From Prevotella sp. (GTDB lineage Bacteria > Bacteroidota > Bacteroidia > Bacteroidales > Bacteroidaceae), in the NCBI GenBank assembly GCA_015060535.1, contig SUYH01000009.1, forward strand, positions 21,482 through 85,481: a stretch of DNA of 64,000 nucleotides, written 5' to 3'. Both the position numbers and the translations under genes were made by a program. Positions 15,568 to 24,300 of this stretch are shown here, in pieces. Below the pieces are notes generated by a model that had not been told where the DNA came from, made no database searches, and saw only the letters and a program-made list of their open reading frames with translations. Each line of letters begins with the position of its first letter. The first letter of the stretch is position 1.

Positions 15568-17934
15568 TTATCGTGTTTCAAGTTTTGTTATTACGTTCTT
15601 CAGGGTGGCTGCGCTCGTCTTTAGCGTGACCTTCGAAGGCACTGAACCTGCCCTCAGGATGACCATTGCCGAGCCTTGCCACAGCTGGCGGTGGTTGGTG
15701 ACATTCAACTCGTCGCTAGTGATGTCGCCATTAGTGACAGCTACTATCTTAGCATCGCCTGTGGCTTCGAAGGTCAACTCGTCATTGCAGGTCAACACCT
15801 TACGGCCTTTGCTGTCTACGGCAGTCACCTTGACGTGTTGCAGGTCCATTCCGTCAGCTTTCCATTGGCTGTTGTCCGGCTCTACAATGAGCTTGGCGGG
15901 CTTGCCTGTCGTCTCCAGCGCATGGCGGGCTATGGCCTTGCCGTTCTTGTAAGCCACAGCCTCCAGCTTACCTTTCTTGTAGTCTATCTCGCCCCAGCGT
16001 ATCTGGTTGCGTAGCTTCGGCTCCTTGGGGTTAGCCTTGCGTCCTAGGCTCTTGCCATTGAGCAGCAGTTCTACCTCATCGCCATTGGTGTAGATGTAGA
16101 TGTTAGCCTTGGTGCCTTCCTTCCTGTTCCAGTTCTCGGTCATGCGGTCATTGCCCATCTTTACGCCATTCCACATCTCGGCATTCTCGCTTTCCAGCAC
16201 TGCCAGATGGACTACAGGCTCATCGGGCTTGAAGAACGAACGCATATAGTAAGCCTTAGGCTTCGGCTCGAGCGAGATGTAGAACACACCCTGTGACCAA
16301 CCCTTTGCTGGCCATCCCATACTCTCGCCCAGATAGTCGATGATGCCCCAGTAGGCCAGACCGATCACCTTGTCAAGATTCATCTCGAAGAAGTTCTGTC
16401 CCATGGCCTGTGTTGAGGCCTCGCTCTGGTAGAAAGTCATCCAGGGGAATCGTCGTCCGTCGCCAGGGAAGTACATATATCTGTAATTATAGGCTTGGAC
16501 GTCGGTCTCCATAGCCAGTGCGCAGGGCAGCGAGTCCGTCTGCCAATTCCTATAGCGCGGATGCATGGCTACGGTCACCAGTCGGGTGGAGTCATAGCGC
16601 TGCAACACAGGTTTCATCATCCTGTAGCAGGTGACACCAAAGTCGTTGAACGGCTGGTTGGGGTCTTGCTGCAGCTCGTTGCCCAGACTCCACAGCACTA
16701 CGCTGGGTGAGTTGCGGTCGCGCTTCACCCACTCTTCTATATCCGTGGCAAAGTGGTTCATGAAGGGTGCGCGTCCTCCCGTATGTTGCAAGGTCCATTT
16801 GTCGTAGAGTTCGTCGACTACCAGTATGCCGTATTGGTCACACAGACGGATGAAGTCGCGACTATAGGGGTTGTGTGATGTGCGCACGTGGTTCATGCCA
16901 AACTGTTTCATCAGCTGTAGCCGTTTCTCGATGGCTCGTGGATAGGCTGCAGCACCCAGGGCACCCAGCGTGTGGTGATTGGCATAGCCTTGCAGCAGCA
17001 CCTTCCGTCCGTTTAGCTTCAGTCCGTATTGCGGATTGATCTCGATGGTTCTGATGCCGAACTGCTCGCTCACCTCATCAGCCACGCTACCATCTTCGCG
17101 CAGCAGGGCGACCACTGCGGTGTAGAGGTTCGGGTGCTCCGTGTCCCACAGTTGTGGATTCGGAATCTCCACCTCTTTCATCTTCGCTACAGTTGTGCGT
17201 GAGGGGGTAAAGCGCTGGTGTTCTTCAGTGTTCTCGTATATCAGCTGTCCTTGTGGGTCGTACAGCTTCAGACTGATGTTTGCCTTCCTCGACTTCGTGC
17301 GGTTGGTCAGCTCTGCCGATACCGTGACGAAGCGGTTGTCGCGTGTGGTGATGTATAGCGGGTGACGCTCCAAATACAGGTCGGCAGCCGTTGTGATCAG
17401 GCTGACGTTGCGGAACAGGCCGCCACCGGTATACCAGCGCGAGTTCTTCTCCGTCATGGTCGATGCCTTGACTATCAGTTCGTTATCACCCTCCTTCAGC
17501 TTGTTGGTCACGTCAATCTGGAATCCCACGTAGCCATAGTCAGTACCTCCTACGTGCTGTCCGTTCAGATAGACATCGCCTACCAGCATGATGCCCTCGA
17601 AGTCCAACAGGTATCTTTTATCTTTCAACGCTAAACGCTCAACGCTAAACGCTCTCTGATACCATCCGGTACCCATCTCTTTGAATCCTCTGGCTGACAG
17701 CCTACTCTTGATGTTCGCTGCTGCGTCTGAGTTGTCTGCTTTCTCATCTGCTGCTGGTGGTATCCAGGGCTGTTCTATCTGGAAGTCGTGCGGCACGTCT
17801 ACTTGTCGGGCGTTTGTAAACAAAGAGTCGTAGCTGAACGTCCAGCCCATGTTCAGCGACTCTACCTTACGTGTGTCTGCCTGCATCTGTAATGCAACGG
17901 TCAGCATGGATGTGATCAGAAGAATATGTTTCAT
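15568..17934 (-). CDS. GH2 beta-glycosidase (beta-galactosidase-like)
   Basis: Secreted 788-residue GH2 enzyme, probably cleaving beta-galactosyl or beta-glucuronyl side chains in the periplasm. Signal peptide of about 19 residues; jelly-roll domain (about 25-190), Ig-like domain, TIM barrel with acid/base Glu in LWSLGNE and nucleophile Glu in FYQSEAS, then a DUF4982-type domain (IYTNGDEVELLLNGKSLG) and a Big-like C-terminal module. Residues about 94-103 are encoded by a four-heptamer array. First gene of the operon, with a TATCTTTG box 40 bases upstream, divergent from uxuA. The exact sugar specificity cannot be read from the sequence. Confidence 0.88.
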   Translation of the reverse strand: MKHILLITSMLTVALQMQADTRKVESLNMGWTFSYDSLFTNARQVDVPHDFQIEQPWIPPAADEKADNSDAAANIKSRLSARGFKEMGTGWYQRAFSVERLALKDKRYLLDFEGIMLVGDVYLNGQHVGGTDYGYVGFQIDVTNKLKEGDNELIVKASTMTEKNSRWYTGGGLFRNVSLITTAADLYLERHPLYITTRDNRFVTVSAELTNRTKSRKANISLKLYDPQGQLIYENTEEHQRFTPSRTTVAKMKEVEIPNPQLWDTEHPNLYTAVVALLREDGSVADEVSEQFGIRTIEINPQYGLKLNGRKVLLQGYANHHTLGALGAAAYPRAIEKRLQLMKQFGMNHVRTSHNPYSRDFIRLCDQYGILVVDELYDKWTLQHTGGRAPFMNHFATDIEEWVKRDRNSPSVVLWSLGNELQQDPNQPFNDFGVTCYRMMKPVLQRYDSTRLVTVAMHPRYRNWQTDSLPCALAMETDVQAYNYRYMYFPGDGRRFPWMTFYQSEASTQAMGQNFFEMNLDKVIGLAYWGIIDYLGESMGWPAKGWSQGVFYISLEPKPKAYYMRSFFKPDEPVVHLAVLESENAEMWNGVKMGNDRMTENWNRKEGTKANIYIYTNGDEVELLLNGKSLGRKANPKEPKLRNQIRWGEIDYKKGKLEAVAYKNGKAIARHALETTGKPAKLIVEPDNSQWKADGMDLQHVKVTAVDSKGRKVLTCNDELTFEATGDAKIVAVTNGDITSDELNVTNHRQLWQGSAMVILRAGSVPSKVTLKTSAATLKNVITKLETR
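17626..17653. repeat. 28-bp array of four heptamers inside GH2
   Basis: CAACGCT, AAACGCT, CAACGCT, AAACGCT on the plus strand. It lies in the jelly-roll domain coding region and encodes SVERLALKD-like residues. Alternating units give a 14-bp perfect double repeat. Confidence 0.9.
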
Positions 17935-17973
17935 GTTTGTTTTGTAAATGAGTTATAGTAGTAAAACTGACTG

Positions 17974-17981
17974 CAAAGATA
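17974..17981 (-). promoter_or_regulatory. -7 box of the GH2-GH105-GH106-nhaD operon
   Basis: TATCTTTG on the minus strand, 39 bases ahead of the GH2 ATG. No clear -33 partner was seen. Confidence 0.6.
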
Positions 17982-17999
17982 AGAAAAATTTTCTTATTC

Positions 18000-18031
18000 T
18001 TTGTCTTATTCACAATTTTTCTGTATCTTTG
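18000..18031 (+). promoter_or_regulatory. Promoter of uxuA
   Basis: TTTG (18000-18003), 20 bases, TATCTTTG (18024-18031), then 35 bases to the ATG. Full consensus match. Confidence 0.8.
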
Positions 18032-18066
18032 TAGCCAAAGAATTTAAAAAACAAATATTGTAGTCT

Positions 18067-19341
18067 ATGGAAAGAACATGGCGTTGGTTTGGCAAGAAGG
18101 ATAAGATTACGCTTGCCCAATTGAGACAAATCGGAGTAGAAGGTATCGTAACGGCTCTGCATGACGTGCCCCTCGGTGAGGTATGGACACGTGAGAAGAT
18201 TCGCGACCTGCGTGAGTATATCGAGTCGTATGGCATGCGCTGGTCGGTTGTCGAGTCGCTGCCTGTGGTGGAGACGATTAAGTATGGCGGTCCTGACCGT
18301 GACCAGCAGATAGAGGTGTATAAGCAGTCGCTGCGCAACCTCGGTGAGGAGGGCATCCGCTGCATCTGCTATAATTTCATGCCTGTGCTCGACTGGGCGC
18401 GTACCGACCTGTTGCACGAGAACCCTAACGGCTCGACGAACCTCTACATGGACTGGGGTGCCTTTGCCTATTTCGACATCTATATCCTGAAGCGTGCCGA
18501 GGCCCGCGATGACTGGGCAGCCTTCTCCAAACGTCATGCCAACTGGCAGCGCGACCTCGTGGCCGAGGCTGATGCGATGGCCAAGGATGCCACTCCTGAG
18601 AGTGACCACGCGTTGGTAGAAAATATCGTCATCAAGACGCAGGGCTTTGTTAGTGGCAACTTCAAAGAGGGCGATGCCGCTCCCGTGGAGAAGTTCCGTG
18701 AGTTGCTGAAGCTATACGAGGGTATTGGCAAGGAGCAGTTGCAGGCCAATATGAAATACTGGCTGGAGGCCATCATGCCCGTTTGCGAGGAATACGACAT
18801 CAACATGTGTGTACACCCCGATGACCCACCATATCCTGTCTTCGGTCTTCCTCGCATCGTGGGCAACGCCGAGGACATCCGTTGGTTCCTTGATGCTGTG
18901 CCCAACCGTCATAACGGACTGACGTTCTGTGCAGGCTCGCTGTCGGCTGGTGAGCATAATGACGTGCCGGCCATGGCCCGTGAGTTTGCTGACCGCACCC
19001 ACTTCGTGCATCTGCGCTCCTGCCACATCTTCCCCAACGGCAATTTCACCGAAGCCTCGCATCTGGGTGGACGTGCTGATCTGGTGCAGCTGGTGCATAT
19101 CTTTGAAGAGGCTGAGCGTCAGGGGAAGTGCAACAGCGGCCGCCGTCTACCCATGCGTGTCGACCATGGCATGACATTCACCGATGCGCCTGGTGGTGTG
19201 ATGGACGAGACCAGCCACGGCCATAACTCTGGCTACACCCTGCTGGGACGTATGTTCGCCATGGCACAGGTGCAAGGCCTGATGGCTGCTATCGACCGTG
19301 AGATGGGAATAGAATACAAACAACCAGGATTTTTCGATTAG
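18067..19341 (+). CDS. uxuA: Mannonate dehydratase
   Basis: UxuA dehydrates D-mannonate to 2-keto-3-deoxygluconate, the D-glucuronate branch of hexuronate catabolism, in the cytoplasm. 424 residues, normal for the family. Seen: MERTWRWFGKKDKITLAQLRQ at the start, ICYNFMPVLDW near 103, CVHPDDPPYPVFGLPRIV near 255, and the metal-site region FVHLRSCH... RVDHG near 320-375. It has its own consensus promoter and terminator. Glucuronate could come from the GH115/GH2 enzymes encoded next door. The partner genes (uxaC, uxuB, kdgK) are not in the window. Confidence 0.96.
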   Translation: MERTWRWFGKKDKITLAQLRQIGVEGIVTALHDVPLGEVWTREKIRDLREYIESYGMRWSVVESLPVVETIKYGGPDRDQQIEVYKQSLRNLGEEGIRCICYNFMPVLDWARTDLLHENPNGSTNLYMDWGAFAYFDIYILKRAEARDDWAAFSKRHANWQRDLVAEADAMAKDATPESDHALVENIVIKTQGFVSGNFKEGDAAPVEKFRELLKLYEGIGKEQLQANMKYWLEAIMPVCEEYDINMCVHPDDPPYPVFGLPRIVGNAEDIRWFLDAVPNRHNGLTFCAGSLSAGEHNDVPAMAREFADRTHFVHLRSCHIFPNGNFTEASHLGGRADLVQLVHIFEEAERQGKCNSGRRLPMRVDHGMTFTDAPGGVMDETSHGHNSGYTLLGRMFAMAQVQGLMAAIDREMGIEYKQPGFFD

Positions 19342-19350
19342 AACAACATA

Positions 19351-19376
19351 GAAGGCTGAGTAGGAGCTCAGCCTTC
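19351..19376 (+). terminator. Terminator of uxuA
   Basis: GAAGGCTGAG pairs perfectly with CTCAGCCTTC over a 6-base loop, followed by TTCGTGTTTTCT. It lies between two convergent genes and could also act weakly on PL11. Confidence 0.75.
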
Positions 19377-19386
19377 TTCGTGTTTT

Positions 19387-21261
19387 CTATTTCAGATAGT
19401 CTGTCTTGTCGGGACCTAGGTAGAAACCGGGTTCGGGGGGTTGGTTATACCCGACATTCTCGGCGGCTACGGACAGGCGATAGGGGATGTCTTCCATGAG
19501 GCAATTGATGCGATAGTCGGTGGGTATGGTCGTTACATATAGGCGTAACTCACGACTGTCGCGATTGCGTGTCAGCACCTCTTCACGCCAGTCACCGAGG
19601 ATGTCTGCTGATAGGTTGGGGTTCGACTTGGTGCCGTTGTTGAACTGACAGTCGTCGAAATGCTGGACGGTTTGTATGGTCTTTTCTTTCCAGTCGTACT
19701 TGGTGACTGTCTCATGGTCGAGTAGTTCGCGGAGCAGGTCGCCATCCCACCAGATACCGAAATTGACGGACAGTCGTTTGCCGCCAAGTCGGAGTGTATT
19801 GCCGTGTTGAGGGTCGTTAGCATCCTGCGCCTTGTTCAGTACTTCGCCTTTGATGTTACGGATACCGTGGCTATCGGTAGACCACATCTCGACACCCGGG
19901 TTGGTGGGGTCAATATCTGCAGCCATAGCGCGTCCTACATCGCTGTGACTGGGAATTTGGAAGATGACCTTACCTGTCGCTGCATCGCGGAAGTCAGAGC
20001 CATCGCGTTTGTTCTCATGGCAGTCCCATACTTGCATGCAATCGGTTGTGGGGTCGAAAGCCATCAGGTGAATGGCATCGCCATGGCCCATGCCCGTATT
20101 GTAAAGTCCACGTCCGTCGTTGTCGACAGCCATGGAACCATACGTTATCTCGTCGCATCCGTCGCCATCGACATCAGCTACACGGAGGTTATGGTTGCCT
20201 TGTCCGGCATAGGAAGCCCATTCAGGCTTGTTGGTGTCGAAAGTCCAGTGGTTGCGGAGTTGGTGGCCATCCCAGTCCCAGGCTGCGATGACGGTGCGGG
20301 TGTAATAGCCTCGACAGAACAGTGCGCTGGCATGGATGCCATCAAGATAGGCCACTCCAGCCAGATAGCGCTCTGAACGGTTGGCATAGTCGTCGCCCCA
20401 GGCACTCATCACGCCACGCTCAGGAATATAGTCCTTGGTGTCCATGACAGCACCTGTCAGCCCGTTGAACACAGAGATGAATTCTGGACCGTCCATAATG
20501 CGCCCCACCTTTCTGCGCTCTTCACCTTTATAGCACCAATCAGCCTGCTGGTCTCCTATGATCTTGCCTTGTCCGTCGATAGTGCCATCAGCTGTCTTGA
20601 CCATCAGCTCTGCCCGTCCATCGCCATCAAAATCGTAGACGATGAAAGGTGTGTAATGGGCACCACTGCGGATATTGGCTCCTAAGTTGATGCGCCACAG
20701 GTGTGTACCATCCAACCGATAGCAGTCGATGAGTGACGAGCCTGTGAATCCGACATGGGCATTGTCGTGGGCATTAGAAGGGTCCCACTTGACGAAAATC
20801 TCGTATTGTCCGTCGCCATCGACATCACCCACGGAGGCATCGTTGGCTGAATAGGTGTACGTCTCTCCGCTGTAGATCGTCCCCCCCTGAGGTTTCTGCA
20901 GGGGGATAGGCAGATAGCCTGCGGGTTGGTTGGACTTCAGGGTGAAACTGCCATTCTTGCCACCACCTCTCACTTCGTAAACGGCCTCTTTCTTCAAAGG
21001 GTTGTCATCAATGAAGAAGGTGCCACTAGTGGTCAGAGGCTGTTTGTTGAGCTTCTTGCCGTTACGGTAGACATCGAAGGGCTCACCCTTGCGGTCGCTG
21101 GTCAGGGTGCGCCAGCTGACCACCACCTGTCCGTTAGAATTCTTTACAGCCACGACGCCTCTGTTCAGCTGTTCACGCTGGAGACGGGTGAAATCATAAC
21201 GCGGCTGACACCATGCTATGGTGCTCAGCATCAAAGTCAAGGTAGTAATCAGTAGTTTCAT
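19387..21261 (-). CDS. PL11 rhamnogalacturonan lyase (no C-terminal tail)
   Basis: Secreted 624-residue beta-propeller lyase that cleaves the RG-I backbone by beta-elimination, calcium dependent in studied members. Signal peptide MKLLITTLTLMLSTIAWC-Q. Seen: repeated calcium-loop-like DGDG segments (VGDVDGDGQYEIFVKWDPSN, YDFDGDGRAELMVKTADG, VADVDGDGCDE), and the terminal YNQPPEPGFYLGPD shared with the other two PL11s here. Unlike those, it ends there without the GIYI-GKK tail, so it may stay periplasmic. The consensus promoter ends only 4 bases before the ATG. A GC-rich palindrome lies in its coding region at 20881-20905. Confidence 0.93.
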   Translation of the reverse strand: MKLLITTLTLMLSTIAWCQPRYDFTRLQREQLNRGVVAVKNSNGQVVVSWRTLTSDRKGEPFDVYRNGKKLNKQPLTTSGTFFIDDNPLKKEAVYEVRGGGKNGSFTLKSNQPAGYLPIPLQKPQGGTIYSGETYTYSANDASVGDVDGDGQYEIFVKWDPSNAHDNAHVGFTGSSLIDCYRLDGTHLWRINLGANIRSGAHYTPFIVYDFDGDGRAELMVKTADGTIDGQGKIIGDQQADWCYKGEERRKVGRIMDGPEFISVFNGLTGAVMDTKDYIPERGVMSAWGDDYANRSERYLAGVAYLDGIHASALFCRGYYTRTVIAAWDWDGHQLRNHWTFDTNKPEWASYAGQGNHNLRVADVDGDGCDEITYGSMAVDNDGRGLYNTGMGHGDAIHLMAFDPTTDCMQVWDCHENKRDGSDFRDAATGKVIFQIPSHSDVGRAMAADIDPTNPGVEMWSTDSHGIRNIKGEVLNKAQDANDPQHGNTLRLGGKRLSVNFGIWWDGDLLRELLDHETVTKYDWKEKTIQTVQHFDDCQFNNGTKSNPNLSADILGDWREEVLTRNRDSRELRLYVTTIPTDYRINCLMEDIPYRLSVAAENVGYNQPPEPGFYLGPDKTDYLK

Positions 21262-21265
21262 GGCG

Positions 21266-21297
21266 CAAAGATAGTGTTAATCAGATAAAAAACCAAA
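21266..21297 (-). promoter_or_regulatory. Promoter of PL11, abutting the start codon
   Basis: On the minus strand TTTG (21297-21294), 20 bases, TATCTTTG (21273-21266), then CGCC and ATG. The mRNA would start at or within a few bases of the start codon. Confidence 0.75.
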
Positions 21298-21325
21298 TTT
21301 ATTTGATAAAAATATAATAGCTTTG

Positions 21326-21355
21326 CTTGTATTTACAATAATTTTCGTATCTTTG
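21326..21355 (+). promoter_or_regulatory. Promoter of the GH2-GH115 to GH28 operon
   Basis: CTTG (21326-21329; an alternative TTTG is at 21322), 18 bases, TATCTTTG (21348-21355), 34 bases before the ATG at 21389. Confidence 0.7.
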
Positions 21356-21388
21356 TCATCTGAAAGACAACTACTACTTAAAAATGAT

Positions 21389-24300
21389 ATGATGAGCAAA
21401 TATCTATTATGGTTAGTGGCGGGGATTCTCCTTTGCGGTTCGGCTCATGCCGTAGAGCGTAAGAAACTGAATTTCAACGCTCAGTGGCTGCTGTGCGTGG
21501 GTGATGCCCCCGATGCTAAGACGACCGATTACGACGACAGCCGGTGGCAGCGCGTCACACTGCCATATGCCTTCAATGGCGACGAGGCGTTCAGAAAGGA
21601 CATTGTCGACCTGACGGACACCATCGTGTGGTATAGGAAGCATTTTGTGGTTAGCGACGTGGCAGACAAGAAGGTTTTTGTGGAGTTCGAAGGTGTGCGC
21701 CAAGGTGCTGACTTCTATCTGAACGGACAACATCTGGGCGATAGCGAGAATGGCGTGATGGCTTGTGGCTTCGACCTGACACCTTATCTGAAAGAAGGCA
21801 GCAATGTGCTGGCTGTCCGTTGCGACAATAACTGGCAGTACCGCTCGAGAAAGCATAACAGCCGATACCAGTGGAACGACCGCAACTTCAATGCCAACTA
21901 TGGAGGAATTCCCAAGAATGTCTTCCTGCACATCACAGGACGTTTATACCAGACGCTGCCGTTATACTCCAATCTGGAGACAACAGGAACTTACGTCTAT
22001 GCGACAGATTTCGACATAGCCCATCGGAAGGCCGTGGTGCATGTAGAGTCACAGGTGCGCAACGAGGACATTAAGGCACGCATCTTTACGCAGACGGCAC
22101 GTCTGCTGGATGCCGACGGACGTGAGGTGGCTCGTCTGCGAGGCAAGCCTGTCACGCTGCAGGCTGGCGAGACACGTATCGTCAAGGTGCAGCAGCTGGT
22201 GGAGGGGCTTCACTTCTGGTCATGGGGCTATGGCTACCTTTATACCGTAAAGAGCTCGCTGGATGATGGAGACGAGGTGACCATAAGAACCGGTTTCCGC
22301 AAGACCCGCTTCGGTGAAGGTAAGATATGGCTTAACGACCGCGTGATGATGGTTCATGGCTACGCCCAGCGTACGTCGAACGAGTGGCCTGGCGTCGGAC
22401 TGTCGGTACCGGCATGGCTCAGTGACTACAGCAATGGGCTGATGGTAGAGTCTGGCGGCAACATGGTGAGATGGATGCACGTGACACCATGGAAGCAGGA
22501 CATTGAGTCGTGCGACCGTGTTGGTTTGCCACAAGCCATGCCGGCAGGTGATGCCGAGAAAGACGTGGAAGGTCCCCGCTGGGCTCAACGTACCGAACTG
22601 ATGCGCGATGCCATCATTTATAACCGCAACAATCCCAGTATCCTCTTCTACGAATGTGGTAACGAGAGCATCAGTCGTGAGCACATGCTGGAGATGAAGA
22701 AGATCCGTGATGCCTACGACCCCAATGGTGGTCGGGCCATCGGAAGCCGTGAGATGCTGGACATCGACGAGGCAGAATATGGTGGTGAGATGTTGTATAT
22801 CAACAAGTCGAAGAAACACCCCATGTGGGCTATGGAGTACTGTCGCGACGAGGGCTTGCGTAAATATTGGGATGACTATAGCTATCCTTATCATCAAGAG
22901 GGCGACGGCCCACTATATCGTGGAAAGCCTGCCACGGACTATAACCACAACATGGATAACTTCACCGTCGAGATGGTGCGTCGCTGGTATGACTACTGGC
23001 TGGAGCGTCCAGGAACAGGAACACGCGTGTCGTCGGGTGGGGTGAAGATTGTATTCTCTGACACCAACACGCACCATCGCGGTGAGTCCAACTACAGGAC
23101 CAGTGGCGTCACCGACGCCATGAGAATACCGAAGGACGCCTTCTACGCCCATCAGGTGATGTGGAGCGGATGGGTGGACGACGAGATGCCTCGCACCTAT
23201 ATTGTAGGTCATTGGAACTACGACAAGGGAGTGGTAAAACCCGTCTATGTGGTCTCTACTGCCGATGAGGTGGAGCTGCTGCTCAATGGTAAGTCGCTGG
23301 GTAAGGGGCGTCAGCAATACCGTTATCTGTTCACCTTCGACCAGGTGAAATACGAGCCTGGCACTCTGGAAGCTGTGGGTTCTGACGGTAGTCGCTATCA
23401 GTTGGAGACGACAGGCGAGCCCTACCAGATCAAGCTTACCACGATGAAGAACCCGGAGGGCATGAAAGCCGATGGGGCTGATATGGCACTCATCCAGGTG
23501 GAGGTGCTCGACAAACAGGGACGCCGTTGCCCGTTGGACGACCGACAGATACATTTCGAACTCTGGGGAGAGGGTAAATGGATTGGTGGAATCGGTGTGC
23601 GTAATAACAAGGCGTTGCAGCAGCCTGACGTGAATCGTCCGGAAGGTCTGCTGGATGCAGCAGCTACTAAGAATATCTCCGACAACTATGTGGGAGCGTA
23701 TGACTTGCCCGTGGAGTGTGGCATCAATCGCGTGCTGGTCAGAAGCACGGTCAATGCAGGCACCATCAATCTCTCAGCCTATGCAGAGGGCGTGAAACCT
23801 GCCTATGCGACCATCCAGACGGAGAAGGTGGACGTAGAGACCTATCTGCCACAGCTCACGCTGAAAGGCCAACTCAGCAGGGGGGAGACCCCGCTCGCTC
23901 CTTCGTATGATGAACAGGCCAGAGGTATTCGTATCGTTTCAGCTCAGGCAGGCTATGACTCAGAACATGCTGTCAACAGCTTCGATGATAATGAACTCTC
24001 CGAATGGAAGAACGATGGCAGGCTTGCAACGGGTTGGATCACCTATCAGCTGGATCGTAAGACGGTCGTTGACGACATCTGCCTGAAGTTGACGGGTTGG
24101 CGCCTGCGCAGCTATCCTCTGGAGGTCTATGCGGGTAAGGAGCTGATCTGGAGTGGTGAGACGGAGCGCAGCCTGGGCTATATCCACCTGAAACCCACAA
24201 AGGCTGTCAAGACCAACGAGATCACCATTCGACTCAAGGGTGCTGGCAAGGATCAGGATGCTTTTGGAGGCATCGTGGAGGTAGCAGAGCCTGCTGCTGG

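Noticed and set aside
21323..21388. Upstream in-frame TTG start for the GH2-GH115 gene
   Set aside because: The stretch contains the -7 box at 21348-21355 and would put coding residues before a good signal peptide beginning at 21389.
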